Shown in pieces: positions 1 to 8,612 of a stretch of 64,000 nt of DNA. The notes beneath the pieces were generated by a model that was not told the DNA's origin, made no database searches, and worked only from the letters and a program-made list of their open reading frames with translations. The first letter of the stretch is position 1, and the number at the start of each line of letters is the position of its first letter. The position numbers and the translations under genes were made by a program. This DNA comes from Staphylococcus roterodami (lineage in GTDB: Bacteria > Bacillota > Bacilli > Staphylococcales > Staphylococcaceae), in NCBI GenBank assembly GCA_022493055.1, contig CP092781.1:310001-374000 (forward strand), given 5' to 3'.

Positions 1-165
1 ACTGAAAATGCAATTGAGGTTATTAAAATTCTGCGTGATCAAGCCAAACAAAGAGAAAAAGCGTGTATTATCGTTACACATGATGAAAGGCTTAAGGCAT
101 ATTGTGACCGTTCGTATCATATGAAAGATGGCGTCCTTAATCTTGAAAATGAAACAGTAGAATAA
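1..165 (+). CDS. ABC transporter ATP-binding protein, C-terminal end (partial)
   Basis: The reading frame is open from base 1 and ends with TAA. It encodes about 54 residues of an ABC ATPase C-terminus. The IIVTHD segment is the Walker B-distal switch (H-loop) with its conserved His, and it is followed by the typical 'D-R-x-x-x-M-K-D-G' strand and turn. The rest of the gene lies outside the window, so the substrate cannot be told. This end resembles the MacB/LolD-like export ATPases. A hairpin terminator follows directly. Confidence 0.85.
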   Translation, partial: TENAIEVIKILRDQAKQREKACIIVTHDERLKAYCDRSYHMKDGVLNLENETVE

Positions 166-174
166 TTTTATCAA

Positions 175-201
175 GCCGGCACATTGTGTGTCGGTATTTT
201 T
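175..201 (+). terminator. Rho-independent terminator after the ABC ATPase
   Basis: CCGGCACA pairs with TGTGTCGG across a 3-base loop (one G-U pair), followed by a T-rich run. It lies 10 bases after the stop codon of the partial ATPase gene. Confidence 0.8.
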
Positions 202-371
202 ATATCCATGTATTATTTGAATAAACTTTCACATTCAATTAATAATAATTATTATCGAAAATTAGAAATATTCCGTGAAATATAATATTTTTTGTAGTAA
301 AATGGCCTCTAAGTATTCAATATTTGACTATGGGGATTGAATATAAATAATCATAATGGGGGTCATGCTTA

Positions 372-1403
372 ATGGATTTATTAATAGGTACTTTATTTTT
401 ATTTTTAGTCTTAGTCATTTTTACATTATTTACATATAAAGCGCCTAATGGTATGCGTGCTATGGGCGCATTGGCAAATGCAGCGATTGCAACATTTTTA
501 GTGGAAGCATTTAATAAATATGTTGGTGGAGAAGTATTTGGTATTAAATTTTTAGGAGAGCTAGGGGATGCTGCAGGAAGTCTAGGTGGTGTCGCTGCCG
601 CTGGATTAACAGCATTAGCTATCGGTGTATCACCAGTTTATGCTTTAGTAATTGCAGCAGCTTGTGGTGGTATGGATTTATTACCTGGCTTCTTTGCTGG
701 ATATATTATTGGTTATGTAATGAAATATACAGAAAAATATGTACCAGATGGTGTCGACTTGATTGGATCTATCGTTATTTTAGCACCACTAGCTCGTCTC
801 ATTGCTGTGTTATTAACGCCAGTAGTGAATAGTACATTGATTCGAATTGGTGATATTATTCAAAGCGGTACGAATACTAATCCAATTATCATGGGTATCA
901 TTTTAGGTGGTATTATTACGGTTGTTGGAACAGCACCTTTAAGTTCAATGGCCTTAACCGCATTGTTAGGTTTAACAGGTGTCCCTATGGCTATAGGTGC
1001 GATGGCAGCATTTAGTTCTGCGTTTATGAACGGAACATTATTCCATCGTTTAAAATTAGGCGATCGTAAGTCAACGATAGCAGTTAGTATTGAGCCTTTA
1101 TCACAAGCAGATATTGTATCAGCGAATCCAATTCCAATATATATTACAAACTTCTTTGGCGGTGCCGTTGCCGGTCTAATCATCGCTATTTCTGGTTTAG
1201 TTAATGATGCAACAGGTACAGCAACACCGATTGCAGGATTTTTAGTAATGTTTGGATTTAATCATCCAATGACTATTGTAATTTATGGTGTAGTAATGGC
1301 GATTGTAGGTGCGCTTGCAGGTTATCTTGGTTCTATTGTATTTAAAAAATATCCGATTGTTACTAAGCAAGATATGATTAATAGAGGCGCAGTAGATGCA
1401 TAG
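372..1403 (+). CDS. PTS_EIIC_2 / PfoR-like membrane protein
   Basis: A 343-residue, very hydrophobic protein with about nine to ten membrane segments and Gly/Ala-rich turns. It reads as the PTS_EIIC_2 family, often annotated 'PTS transporter subunit IIC' or 'perfringolysin O regulator PfoR'. No IIA or IIB domain is fused or adjacent, so sugar transport is not shown and the substrate is unknown. The start ATG has a GGGGGTCATGCTTA stretch upstream as its ribosome binding site. It stands alone: a terminator precedes it (175-201) and another follows (1437-1490). The name PfoR comes from a clostridial locus and should not be read as proof of a regulatory role here. Confidence 0.75.
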   Translation: MDLLIGTLFLFLVLVIFTLFTYKAPNGMRAMGALANAAIATFLVEAFNKYVGGEVFGIKFLGELGDAAGSLGGVAAAGLTALAIGVSPVYALVIAAACGGMDLLPGFFAGYIIGYVMKYTEKYVPDGVDLIGSIVILAPLARLIAVLLTPVVNSTLIRIGDIIQSGTNTNPIIMGIILGGIITVVGTAPLSSMALTALLGLTGVPMAIGAMAAFSSAFMNGTLFHRLKLGDRKSTIAVSIEPLSQADIVSANPIPIYITNFFGGAVAGLIIAISGLVNDATGTATPIAGFLVMFGFNHPMTIVIYGVVMAIVGALAGYLGSIVFKKYPIVTKQDMINRGAVDA

Positions 1404-1436
1404 TATCGAACATTAAAGACAAATTAAATATTAACT

Positions 1437-1490
1437 ATAGAAACGTGATTCAGATGACATAACAGTCGGAACTGAGTCACGTTTTTTTAT
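1437..1490 (+). terminator. Terminator, first copy of a duplicated element
   Basis: AAACGTGATTCAG pairs with CTGAGTCACGTTT around an 18-base loop, followed by seven or more T. An almost identical element, loop included, ends the pseudouridine operon at 5013-5066. Confidence 0.85.
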
Positions 1491-1514
1491 AGAAAAATAT
1501 AAGACATAAAAATG

Positions 1515-1637
1515 TCATAATTTAAAGTCGACAATTATCACGCCGCATAAACATTTATCATTTTCGTAGGTGCCTTTTACTTTATGGAATGAACTACCTT
1601 TTTCGAGAAAACCGGGTGTCTTATAAACAAATATCAT
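1515..1637 (-). CDS. Possible 40-residue ORF or gene remnant
   Basis: On the minus strand an ATG at 1637 opens 40 codons ending in TGA at 1515. The translation is compositionally protein-like (MIFVYKTPGFLEKGSSFHKV, then a Gly/Tyr/Cys/Asp stretch ending VDFKL), not low complexity. I see no convincing ribosome binding site. It lies in the 341-base gap between the PfoR-like gene and psuK, next to a cre site, and could be the C-terminal remnant of a decayed gene. I do not recognise the family. Confidence 0.25.
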   Translation of the reverse strand: MIFVYKTPGFLEKGSSFHKVKGTYENDKCLCGVIIVDFKL

Positions 1638-1652
1638 TGATATAACGCTGAA

Positions 1653-1666
1653 TGTAAGCGTTTACA
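1653..1666 (+). promoter_or_regulatory. cre (CcpA) site upstream of psuK
   Basis: TGTAAGCGTTTACA is a perfect palindrome and a full match to the cre consensus TGNAANCGNWNNCA. It lies about 80 bases before the psuK start, so carbon catabolite control of the pseudouridine operon is likely. Confidence 0.75.
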
Positions 1667-1744
1667 ACAAAAATGGTCGCATGCTACGATATTTTTGTAA
1701 ATTCACTGATTCAAGTATTTTAAGTCAATATGAGGAGGGATGTT

Positions 1745-2863
1745 ATGAGTGATTCTGAGAAAGAAATTTTAAAGAGAATTAAAGAAAATCCATTTATTTC
1801 ACAACGTGAACTTGCTGAAGCAATTGGATTATCTAGACCAAGTGTTGCAAACATCATTTCAGGATTAATACAAAAGGAATATGTTATGGGAAAAGCATAC
1901 GTCTTAAATGAAGAATATCCTATTGTTTGTATTGGTGCTGCGAATGTAGATCGAAAGTTTTATGTCCATAAAGCTTTGGTTGCAGAAACATCAAACCCTG
2001 TAACATCAACGCGTTCGATTGGTGGCGTAGCAAGAAACATTGCTGAAAACTTAGGCAGACTTGGTGAAACAGTCGCATTTTTATCTGCTAGTGGACAAGA
2101 TAGTGAGTGGGAAATGATTAAAAGATTGTCCAGCCCTTTTATGAATATGGATCATGTTCAACAATTTGAAAATGCAAATACGGGTTCGTATACAGCTTTA
2201 ATTAGTAAAGAAGGAGACATGACATATGGTTTAGCTGATATGGAAGTGTTTGACAACATTACACCTGAGTTTTTAATAAAGCGGTCGCACTTGTTGAAAA
2301 AAGCTAAATGCATCATTGTTGATTTAAATTTAGGCAAAGAAGCATTGAATTTCTTGTGTGCCTATACCACGAAACATCAAATCAAATTAGTTATTACTAC
2401 CGTATCTTCCCCAAAAATGAAAAACATGCCAGATTCATTGCATGCTGTTGATTGGATTATCACAAATAAAGATGAAACAGAGACATACTTAAATTTGAAA
2501 ATTGAAACTACTGAAGATTTAAAAGTAGCTGCTAAACGATGGAATGATTTAGGTGTTAAAAATATTATTGTTACAAATGGAGTGAAAGAACTCATTTATC
2601 GAAGTAGTGAAGAAGAAATCATAAAACCAGTTATACCATCAAATAATGTGAAAGATGTTACAGGTGCAGGTGATTCATTCTGTGCTGCTGTAGTGTATAG
2701 CTGGTTAAATGGGATGTCTACGGAAAATATATTAATAGCAGGAATGGTTAACGCAAAGAAAACAATAGAAACAAAATATACAGTTAGACAAAATCTAGAT
2801 CAAACGCAACTTTATCACGATATGGAGGACTATAAAAATGGCAAATTTACAAAAGTATATTGA
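1745..2863 (+). CDS. psuK: Pseudouridine kinase, PfkB family, with N-terminal winged HTH
   Basis: Expected reaction: pseudouridine + ATP to pseudouridine 5'-phosphate in the cytoplasm. Residues about 1-55 form a winged helix-turn-helix (SQRELAEAIGLSRPSVANII). From about residue 60 there is a PfkB-type ribokinase fold, beginning VCIGAANVDRKFY and carrying the family signature GGVARNIAENLGRLG and the C-terminal anion-hole/catalytic motif DVTGAGDSFCAA. The ATG at 1745 is preferred over the in-frame ATG at 1730 because AGGAGGG (1733-1739) would otherwise lie inside the gene; this gives 372 residues. The gene overlaps psuG by 26 bases and nupC follows, so one operon for uptake and breakdown of pseudouridine is inferred. 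The HTH suggests that the kinase may also regulate, which is not shown here. Confidence 0.88.
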   Translation: MSDSEKEILKRIKENPFISQRELAEAIGLSRPSVANIISGLIQKEYVMGKAYVLNEEYPIVCIGAANVDRKFYVHKALVAETSNPVTSTRSIGGVARNIAENLGRLGETVAFLSASGQDSEWEMIKRLSSPFMNMDHVQQFENANTGSYTALISKEGDMTYGLADMEVFDNITPEFLIKRSHLLKKAKCIIVDLNLGKEALNFLCAYTTKHQIKLVITTVSSPKMKNMPDSLHAVDWIITNKDETETYLNLKIETTEDLKVAAKRWNDLGVKNIIVTNGVKELIYRSSEEEIIKPVIPSNNVKDVTGAGDSFCAAVVYSWLNGMSTENILIAGMVNAKKTIETKYTVRQNLDQTQLYHDMEDYKNGKFTKVY

Positions 2864-3761
2864 GTATTCCAAAGAAGTTCAGCAAGCAAAGGATAACAAT
2901 CAACCGATTGTAGCATTAGAATCAACAATTATTTCACATGGTATGCCGTATCCCCAAAATGTTGAAATGGCAACAACAGTAGAGCAAATTATCAGAGAAA
3001 ATGGTGCCATTCCAGCAACCATAGCAATTATTGACGGCAAAATTAAAATTGCTTTAGAAAGCGAAGATTTAGAAATACTGGCAACTAGTAAAGAAGTTGC
3101 TAAAGTATCTAGACGTGATTTAGCAGAAGTCGTTGCGATGAAGCGCATTGGTGCTACTACTGTAGCAACGACGATGATATGTGCAGCAATGGCTGGTATT
3201 CAATTTTTTGTTACAGGAGGTATTGGTGGTGTTCATAAAGGTGCAGAACATACGATGGACATTTCAGCAGACTTAGAAGAATTGTCTAAAACAAATGTCA
3301 CTGTTATCTGTGCGGGTGCAAAATCCATTTTAGACTTACCTAAGACGATGGAGTATTTAGAAACAAAAGGTGTTCCAGTTATTGGTTATCAAACGCAAGA
3401 ACTGCCAGCATTTTTCACTCGTCAAAGCGGTGTTAAACTAACAAGTTCGGTTGAAACTCCGGAACGCCTTGCTGACATTCATTTGACGAAGCAAGCATTG
3501 AATCTTGAAGGTGGCATTGTCGTAGCTAATCCAATTCCACGTGAATATGCCATGTCAAAAGAATATATTGAGACAATCATTAATGAAGCTGTTGTTGAAG
3601 CGGAAAATCAAGGGATTAAAGGTAAGGATTCAACACCATTCTTGTTAGGGAAAATTGCCGAAAAAACAAATGGCGAAAGTTTAGCAGCAAATATAAAACT
3701 CGTTGAAAACAATGCTGTGTTGGGAGCTAAAATTGCTGTCGCTGTTAATAAATTATTGTAG
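2838..3761 (+). CDS. psuG: Pseudouridine-5'-phosphate glycosidase
   Basis: A 307-residue member of the PsuG/indigoidine synthase A-like family, which reversibly splits pseudouridine 5'-phosphate into uracil and ribose 5-phosphate. Family blocks visible: VALESTIISHGMPYPQN near the N-terminus, then GATTVATTM and FVTGGIGGVHKGAEHTMDIS (Mn/phosphate site region), then an NPIP segment toward the C-terminus. The start has TGGAGGA directly upstream, inside the 3' end of psuK; the 26-base overlap points to translational coupling. Length is the family's usual size. Its place between psuK and a nucleoside transporter supports the assignment. Confidence 0.92.
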   Translation: MANLQKYIEYSKEVQQAKDNNQPIVALESTIISHGMPYPQNVEMATTVEQIIRENGAIPATIAIIDGKIKIALESEDLEILATSKEVAKVSRRDLAEVVAMKRIGATTVATTMICAAMAGIQFFVTGGIGGVHKGAEHTMDISADLEELSKTNVTVICAGAKSILDLPKTMEYLETKGVPVIGYQTQELPAFFTRQSGVKLTSSVETPERLADIHLTKQALNLEGGIVVANPIPREYAMSKEYIETIINEAVVEAENQGIKGKDSTPFLLGKIAEKTNGESLAANIKLVENNAVLGAKIAVAVNKLL

Positions 3762-3771
3762 GTGATGATAC

Positions 3772-4992
3772 ATGTCTATTTTATTCGCTATCACAGGGGT
3801 AGCATTTGCGTTATTTGTAGCGTTTTTATTCAGTTTTGATCGCAAGAATATAGATTTCAGAAAAACATTAATTATGATTTTCGTTCAAGTGTTGATCGTA
3901 TTATTTATGATGAACACAACGATTGGTTTGACAATTTTAACTGCACTAGGTTCATTTTTTGAAGGATTAATAAATATTAGTAAAGCAGGCATAAATTTTG
4001 TTTTTGGAGATATACAAAATAAAAATGGCTTTACGTTCTTTTTAAACGTATTACTGCCATTAGTTTTTATTTCTGTATTAATAGGCATCTTTAATTATAT
4101 TAAGGTATTACCATTTATTATCAAATATGTAGGTATCGCTATTAATAAAATAACTAGAATGGGGCGCTTAGAAAGTTACTTTGCTATTTCAACAGCAATG
4201 TTTGGTCAGCCAGAAGTATATTTAACAATAAAAGATATTATTCCAAGATTATCTAGAGCGAAATTATATACAATTGCGACGTCTGGTATGAGTGCTGTTA
4301 GTATGGCAATGCTAGGTTCATATATGCAGATGATTGAACCCAAGTTCGTAGTTACAGCTGTAATGTTAAATATTTTTAGTGCACTTATCATTGCTAGTGT
4401 TATCAATCCATATAAATCTGATGATAATGATGTCGAAATTGATAATTTAACTAAATCAACGGAAACGAAATCAGTGAATGAAAAAACAGGGAAACCTAAG
4501 AAAGTTGCTTTCTTCCAAATGATAGGTGACAGTGCGATGGATGGATTTAAAATAGCTGTTGTAGTAGCAGTGATGTTGTTAGCGTTTATTTCATTAATGG
4601 AAGCGATCAATATCATTTTTGGTAGTGTAGGTTTGAATTTTAAACAGTTAATTGGTTATTTGTTTGCACCTATCGCATTCTTAATGGGGATTCCTTGGAG
4701 TGAAGCTGTTCCAGCTGGCTCTTTAATGGCTACAAAATTAATTACCAATGAGTTTGTAGCAATGCTAGATTTTAAAAATGTCTTGGGTGACGTATCAGCT
4801 AGAACACAAGGTATTATCTCAGTTTACTTAGTAAGTTTTGCTAATTTCGGTACTGTTGGTATCATCGTTGGTTCAATTAAAGGGATTAGTGATAAGCAAG
4901 GAGAAAAAGTTGCATCATTTGCTATGAGGTTGCTACTTGGTTCAACATTAGCTTCAATCATTTCAGGATCAATCATTGGCTTAGTATTGTAA
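3772..4992 (+). CDS. CNT-family nucleoside (pseudouridine) transporter, NupC-like
   Basis: A 406-residue inner membrane protein of the concentrative nucleoside transporter family. It has about nine or ten hydrophobic segments. The GQPEVYLTIKD motif of the first helical hairpin and the SGMSAVSMAMLGSYM segment are the nucleoside/cation binding region of CNT proteins. A charged cytoplasmic stretch lies around residues 220-245. It starts 10 bases after psuG with RBS AGGTGATGATAC, in the same operon. From context it most likely imports pseudouridine, although CNT proteins generally take up other nucleosides too. The operon ends at the terminator 5013-5066. Confidence 0.88.
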   Translation: MSILFAITGVAFALFVAFLFSFDRKNIDFRKTLIMIFVQVLIVLFMMNTTIGLTILTALGSFFEGLINISKAGINFVFGDIQNKNGFTFFLNVLLPLVFISVLIGIFNYIKVLPFIIKYVGIAINKITRMGRLESYFAISTAMFGQPEVYLTIKDIIPRLSRAKLYTIATSGMSAVSMAMLGSYMQMIEPKFVVTAVMLNIFSALIIASVINPYKSDDNDVEIDNLTKSTETKSVNEKTGKPKKVAFFQMIGDSAMDGFKIAVVVAVMLLAFISLMEAINIIFGSVGLNFKQLIGYLFAPIAFLMGIPWSEAVPAGSLMATKLITNEFVAMLDFKNVLGDVSARTQGIISVYLVSFANFGTVGIIVGSIKGISDKQGEKVASFAMRLLLGSTLASIISGSIIGLVL

Positions 4993-5012
4993 ATTAATTA
5001 AAGTAGAGAAAT

Positions 5013-5066
5013 ATAGAAACGTGATTCAGATGACATAGCAGTCGGAACTGAATCACGTTTTTCATA
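5013..5066 (+). terminator. Terminator of the psuK-psuG-nupC operon, second copy
   Basis: AAACGTGATTCAG pairs with CTGAATCACGTTT and is followed by TTTT. Stem and loop match the element at 1437-1490 with only a few differences over about 54 bases. Confidence 0.85.
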
Positions 5067-5075
5067 ACAAAATCA

Positions 5076-5129
5076 AAACCCCATCACCAAGGTGGCACAA
5101 TAGTGCATGATACCTTACTGATGGGGTTT
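5076..5129 (-). terminator. Terminator of nanA-nanT
   Basis: AAACCCCATCA (5076-5086) and TGATGGGGTTT (5119-5129) form an 11-base-pair stem. Read on the minus strand it is followed by a T-rich stretch. It sits just after the nanT stop codon and is convergent with the preceding operon's terminator. Confidence 0.8.
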
Positions 5130-5140
5130 CCCAACTAACA

Positions 5141-6673
5141 TTACTTTTTCATAGCAGTTTTTGAAATGTAAGTTGATGGTTTATCTTTTTCAAATATTGT
5201 TAATCCCGTAATATCTTTTTTATGTTTTGAAGGGGCGATAAAGCTAAGTACATAAGCAAAGACAAAGGCAACAGTAAATGAAATGGTTGATACATAGAAA
5301 GGTGAGTTACCTTTACCGACGCCATTATATACATACGCAAAGATGATACCTAAAATTAATCCACAAATGACACCGAATGTATTTGTGCGTTTTGTAAAAA
5401 TACCGACAGCGAATACACCTGCTAATGGAACACCGAATAATCCAGTAACAAACAAGAATAAGTCCCATAAATCATTTGAATTTGAAGCAATTAAGTATAA
5501 TGACATACCAAAACCAAATATACCTGCAATAATGATGACCAAACGAGCAAAGTTAACTTCATGTCGCTCGCTACCTTTACCAAAGAAGCGCTGCTTAATA
5601 TCGATTGAAATACAAGCAGAAATAGAATTTAAGCTAGATGAAATGGTAGACTGTGCAGCAGCGAAAATAGCTGCAATGAGTAATCCTGCAACAAATGGTG
5701 GCATCTCAGTTAAAATAAAATATGGCACAACAGATGACGTGTTAAATCCTTTTGGTAAAACAGCTTCATGTGCATAAAATGAGTACAACATTGTACCCAT
5801 ACCATAAAACAACGGTGCTGAGATTAATGCAAGGATACCATTTGTCCATAATGATTTATTTGTTTCTTTTAAGCTATCAGAAGCTTGGTATCTTTGTACG
5901 ACATCTTGACTCGCAGTATATTGATACAAGTTATTAAAAATATTTCCAAGGAAAATAATGGGTATGGCAGCGGCTGCAGTATTTAGTTTCCAATTGTCAG
6001 CACTAATTAATTTTTTGTGTTCAATTGCATCTGCAAGAACAGTACCAAATCCACCTTTAATGTGCATAATACCTAAAATGATAATTACTAAAGCGCCACC
6101 TAACAATATGACACCTTGAATAAAATCACTCCATACAACACCTTCGAATCCACCTAAAAATGTATATAAAATACAAAGCAAACCAACAAGTGATGCAACA
6201 ACGTAAGGGTTCATATCTGATACAGATGTGATTGCTAATGTTGGTAAGTAGATAACGATTGCAACACGTCCTAAATGGTAAACGACAAATAACAATGAGC
6301 CAATAACACGTATGCTAGGACCGAATCTAGCTTCTAAATATTCATATGCTGATGTTACTTTTAACTTTTTAAAGAAAGGGACATAGAAATAAATAAGTAA
6401 TGGAATAATTGCGACGATAGCAATGTTACCAGCGATATATGACCAATCTGTTAAAAATGCTTTCTCTGGTGTCGACATAAATGTAATCGCACTTAACGTA
6501 GTAGCATAAATGGAAAAACCAACTACCCAAGATGGCAAGCGACCACTTGCAGTAAAGAAACTATTCGTACTTTGACTTGCACGCTTGGTAAAGTACACGC
6601 CAATGAATAACATAGCTAATAAATAAATGATAACGGCAACCCAGTTCAATGTGCCAAATCCAACTTCTTTCAT
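5141..6673 (-). CDS. nanT: Sialic acid transporter, sodium:solute symporter family
   Basis: A 510-residue SSS-family (LeuT-fold) permease with about 13 membrane segments. Visible family blocks include SFFTASGRLPSWVVGFS near the N-terminus, the conserved TYLLG-like turn LYTFLGGFEGVVWSDFIQGV around residues 165-190, and AAIFAAAQSTISSSLNS (sodium-site region) around 335-350. The ATG at 6673 is preferred over the upstream TTG because AAGGGG lies 9 bases before it. It follows nanA on the same strand after a gap of about 40 bases, so it is the Na+-coupled N-acetylneuraminate importer by context. This is the SSS-type NanT, not the MFS NanT of enteric bacteria. Confidence 0.88.
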   Translation of the reverse strand: MKEVGFGTLNWVAVIIYLLAMLFIGVYFTKRASQSTNSFFTASGRLPSWVVGFSIYATTLSAITFMSTPEKAFLTDWSYIAGNIAIVAIIPLLIYFYVPFFKKLKVTSAYEYLEARFGPSIRVIGSLLFVVYHLGRVAIVIYLPTLAITSVSDMNPYVVASLVGLLCILYTFLGGFEGVVWSDFIQGVILLGGALVIIILGIMHIKGGFGTVLADAIEHKKLISADNWKLNTAAAAIPIIFLGNIFNNLYQYTASQDVVQRYQASDSLKETNKSLWTNGILALISAPLFYGMGTMLYSFYAHEAVLPKGFNTSSVVPYFILTEMPPFVAGLLIAAIFAAAQSTISSSLNSISACISIDIKQRFFGKGSERHEVNFARLVIIIAGIFGFGMSLYLIASNSNDLWDLFLFVTGLFGVPLAGVFAVGIFTKRTNTFGVICGLILGIIFAYVYNGVGKGNSPFYVSTISFTVAFVFAYVLSFIAPSKHKKDITGLTIFEKDKPSTYISKTAMKK

Positions 6674-6712
6674 GGGCAACTTCCCCTTTACAATGTATTG
6701 ATTCTTTGATGT

Positions 6713-7594
6713 CTATAAATTGTATTTTGCAATGAGTTGTTCTAATGTTTGTCGATGCGCTTCGTTAAAAGGTTTGAAAGGTCGTTTTGGTAATCCAGCT
6801 TCGATACCACGGTGACGTAATATTTCTTTTAATGTAGGATAAATTCCCATTGATAAAACAGTTTCAATAATATCATTTGAATCATGTTGCAGTTGATAAG
6901 CTTCTTGAATTTGTCCTTGTTGTGCTAGGTCAAAGATTTTTCTTGCACGACGGCCATTAACATTATATGTAGAGCCGATTGCACCGTCTACGCCAGAAAT
7001 GGCTGCTTGAACTAACATTTCATCGAAACCAGATAAGATTAATTTGTCTGGAAATGCTTTTCTAATACGTTCAAGTAAGAAGAAATTCGGTGCTGTATAT
7101 TTAACACCTACTACTTTTTCATGGTTAAATAGTTCGCTGAATTGTTCTATAGAAATATTTACGCCAGTTAGGTCTGGAATAGCGTAAATAATCATATTGT
7201 TCTGCGTGGCTTCGATAATGTCGAAATAGTAATCTCTAATTTCTTCAAAAGTAAATGGATAGTAGAATGGTGTTACGGCAGAAAGTGCATCATAACCGAG
7301 TTCTGTGGCATATTTTCCAAGTTCAATTGATTCATTTAAGTCTAATGAACCTACTTGAGCAATCATTTTAACGTTGTCACCAACTGCGTCTTTAGCAATC
7401 TTGAAAATTTGCTTCTTTTGTTCAGTGTTTAATAAAAAGTTTTCACCAGAGCTACCATTTACATAAAGTCCGTCTAATTCTTCAGTTTCAATCGCATTCT
7501 TAGCAATTTGTTGTAAGCCTTTTTCGTTTACTTGACCGTTTTCATCGAAAGGAACAAGTAATGCTGCATACAAACCTTTTAAATCTTTGTTCAT
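6713..7594 (-). CDS. nanA: N-acetylneuraminate lyase
   Basis: Splits N-acetylneuraminate into N-acetylmannosamine and pyruvate, a class I aldolase reaction in the cytoplasm. The 293-residue (beta/alpha)8 protein shows the GSSGENF pyruvate-binding motif near residue 47, the YAIPDLTGV segment with the catalytic Tyr near 137, and [11 protein letters not shown] with the Schiff-base Lys near 165. GGAGGGACTTCATA precedes the ATG. It is first in the nanA-nanT operon, divergent from nanK, and its upstream region holds a cre site and a palindrome (7629-7657). Confidence 0.96.
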   Translation of the reverse strand: MNKDLKGLYAALLVPFDENGQVNEKGLQQIAKNAIETEELDGLYVNGSSGENFLLNTEQKKQIFKIAKDAVGDNVKMIAQVGSLDLNESIELGKYATELGYDALSAVTPFYYPFTFEEIRDYYFDIIEATQNNMIIYAIPDLTGVNISIEQFSELFNHEKVVGVKYTAPNFFLLERIRKAFPDKLILSGFDEMLVQAAISGVDGAIGSTYNVNGRRARKIFDLAQQGQIQEAYQLQHDSNDIIETVLSMGIYPTLKEILRHRGIEAGLPKRPFKPFNEAHRQTLEQLIAKYNL

Positions 7595-7628
7595 TATGAA
7601 GTCCCTCCAAAAATCATTTGATAATATA

Positions 7629-7650
7629 GTTTACAGTTATAATTGTAAAC
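7629..7650. promoter_or_regulatory. 22-base near-perfect palindrome upstream of nanA
   Basis: The arms GTTTACA (7629-7635) and TGTAAAC (7644-7650) are perfect inverted repeats. The whole 22 bases differ from their reverse complement at only two central positions. It overlaps the cre site at 7644-7657 and lies 35 bases before the nanA start, a position suited to a repressor operator. Confidence 0.5.
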
Positions 7651-7657
7651 GCTATCA
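7644..7657. promoter_or_regulatory. cre (CcpA) site between nanA and nanK
   Basis: TGTAAACGCTATCA fully matches the cre consensus. It lies in the divergent nanA/nanK region, so glucose repression of sialic acid use is likely. Confidence 0.75.
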
Positions 7658-7710
7658 TGTAATGTAACAATATATTTTTGAAAATCAAAGTCATATTTAT
7701 GTATAATTAA

Positions 7711-7725
7711 TGAAAATGTTTTTCA
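7711..7725. promoter_or_regulatory. Candidate NanR operator at nanK
   Basis: TGAAAA-TGT-TTTTCA, perfect 6-base arms. The same spacing and arms occur upstream of nanE at 9793-9807. RpiR-type regulators bind such palindromes, and nanR lies in the same locus. The element lies between the nanA/nanK intergenic region and the chosen nanK start. Confidence 0.55.
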
Positions 7726-7751
7726 TAACTGAAAGAACTGGAGTGAGTAAG

Positions 7752-8612
7752 GTGTATTACATTGCAATCGACATTGGAGGAACACAAATTAAATCAGCAG
7801 TCATTGATAAACAAATGAATATGTTTGATTATCAGCAAATACCAACACCAGACAATAAAACTGTACTTATTACTGAAAAAGTATACGAGATTGTAACGCA
7901 ATATATGGAAAAATACCGCTTAATTCAACCTGTTATAGGTATTTCGACAGCGGGTGTTGTGGATGAGCAAAAAGGTGAAATAGTTTATGCTGGGCCAACC
8001 ATACCAAATTATAAAGGGACAAATTTCAAACGATTACTAAAAACATTATCGCCGTATGTCAAAGTAAGAAATGATGTGAATGCAGCTTTATTAGGAGAAC
8101 TAAAATTATATCAATACCCAGCTGAGCGGATTTTCTGTATGACGCTTGGTACTGGTATTGGTGGTGCGTATAAAAATGACCAAGGACATATTGATAATGG
8201 TGAGCTACATAAGGCTAATGAAGTGGGTTACTTATTATATCGACCATCCGATAATACAACATTTGAGGAACGGGCTGCGACAAGTGCTTTAAAGAAACGA
8301 ATGATTGACGGAGGATTTACGAGAAGCACACATGTACCAGTATTGTTTGAAGCAGCTGAAGAAGGTGACGATATCGCAAAACATATATTAAATGAATGGG
8401 CGGAAGATGTTGCAGAAGGTATAGCTCAAATACAGATTATTTATGATCCAGGTTTGATATTAATAGGTGGTGGTATTTCGGCACAAGGAGATAAACTTAT
8501 TAAATATATTGAACCCAAAGTCGCTAATTATTTACCAGCAGATTATAAATATGCACCTATTAGAACAACTATAAGTCAAAATGATGCAGCACTATATGGC
8601 TGTTTGCAATAG
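7752..8612 (+). CDS. nanK: N-acetylmannosamine kinase, ROK family
   Basis: Phosphorylates ManNAc to ManNAc-6-phosphate, which feeds nanE. The N-terminal YYIAIDIGGTQIKSAV is the phosphate-1 loop of the ROK/ASKHA fold; GISTAGVVD, RNDVNAALLGE (catalytic Asp) and TLGTGIGGAY follow. It lacks the usual CxCGxxGCxE zinc motif after the GHxxxD-like position, as other staphylococcal NanK proteins do. An ATG at 7710 is in frame but sits inside the palindrome 7711-7725 with no ribosome binding site. The GTG at 7752 has GGAG eight bases upstream and gives the 286 residues typical of S. aureus NanK. It is transcribed away from nanA. Confidence 0.9.
   Translation: MYYIAIDIGGTQIKSAVIDKQMNMFDYQQIPTPDNKTVLITEKVYEIVTQYMEKYRLIQPVIGISTAGVVDEQKGEIVYAGPTIPNYKGTNFKRLLKTLSPYVKVRNDVNAALLGELKLYQYPAERIFCMTLGTGIGGAYKNDQGHIDNGELHKANEVGYLLYRPSDNTTFEERAATSALKKRMIDGGFTRSTHVPVLFEAAEEGDDIAKHILNEWAEDVAEGIAQIQIIYDPGLILIGGGISAQGDKLIKYIEPKVANYLPADYKYAPIRTTISQNDAALYGCLQ

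Noticed and set aside
242..255. Palindrome ATAATAATTATTAT before the PfoR-like gene, considered as a Fur box
   Set aside because: It lacks the TGATAAT half-sites and is simple AT sequence; the chance of such a palindrome in this DNA is high.
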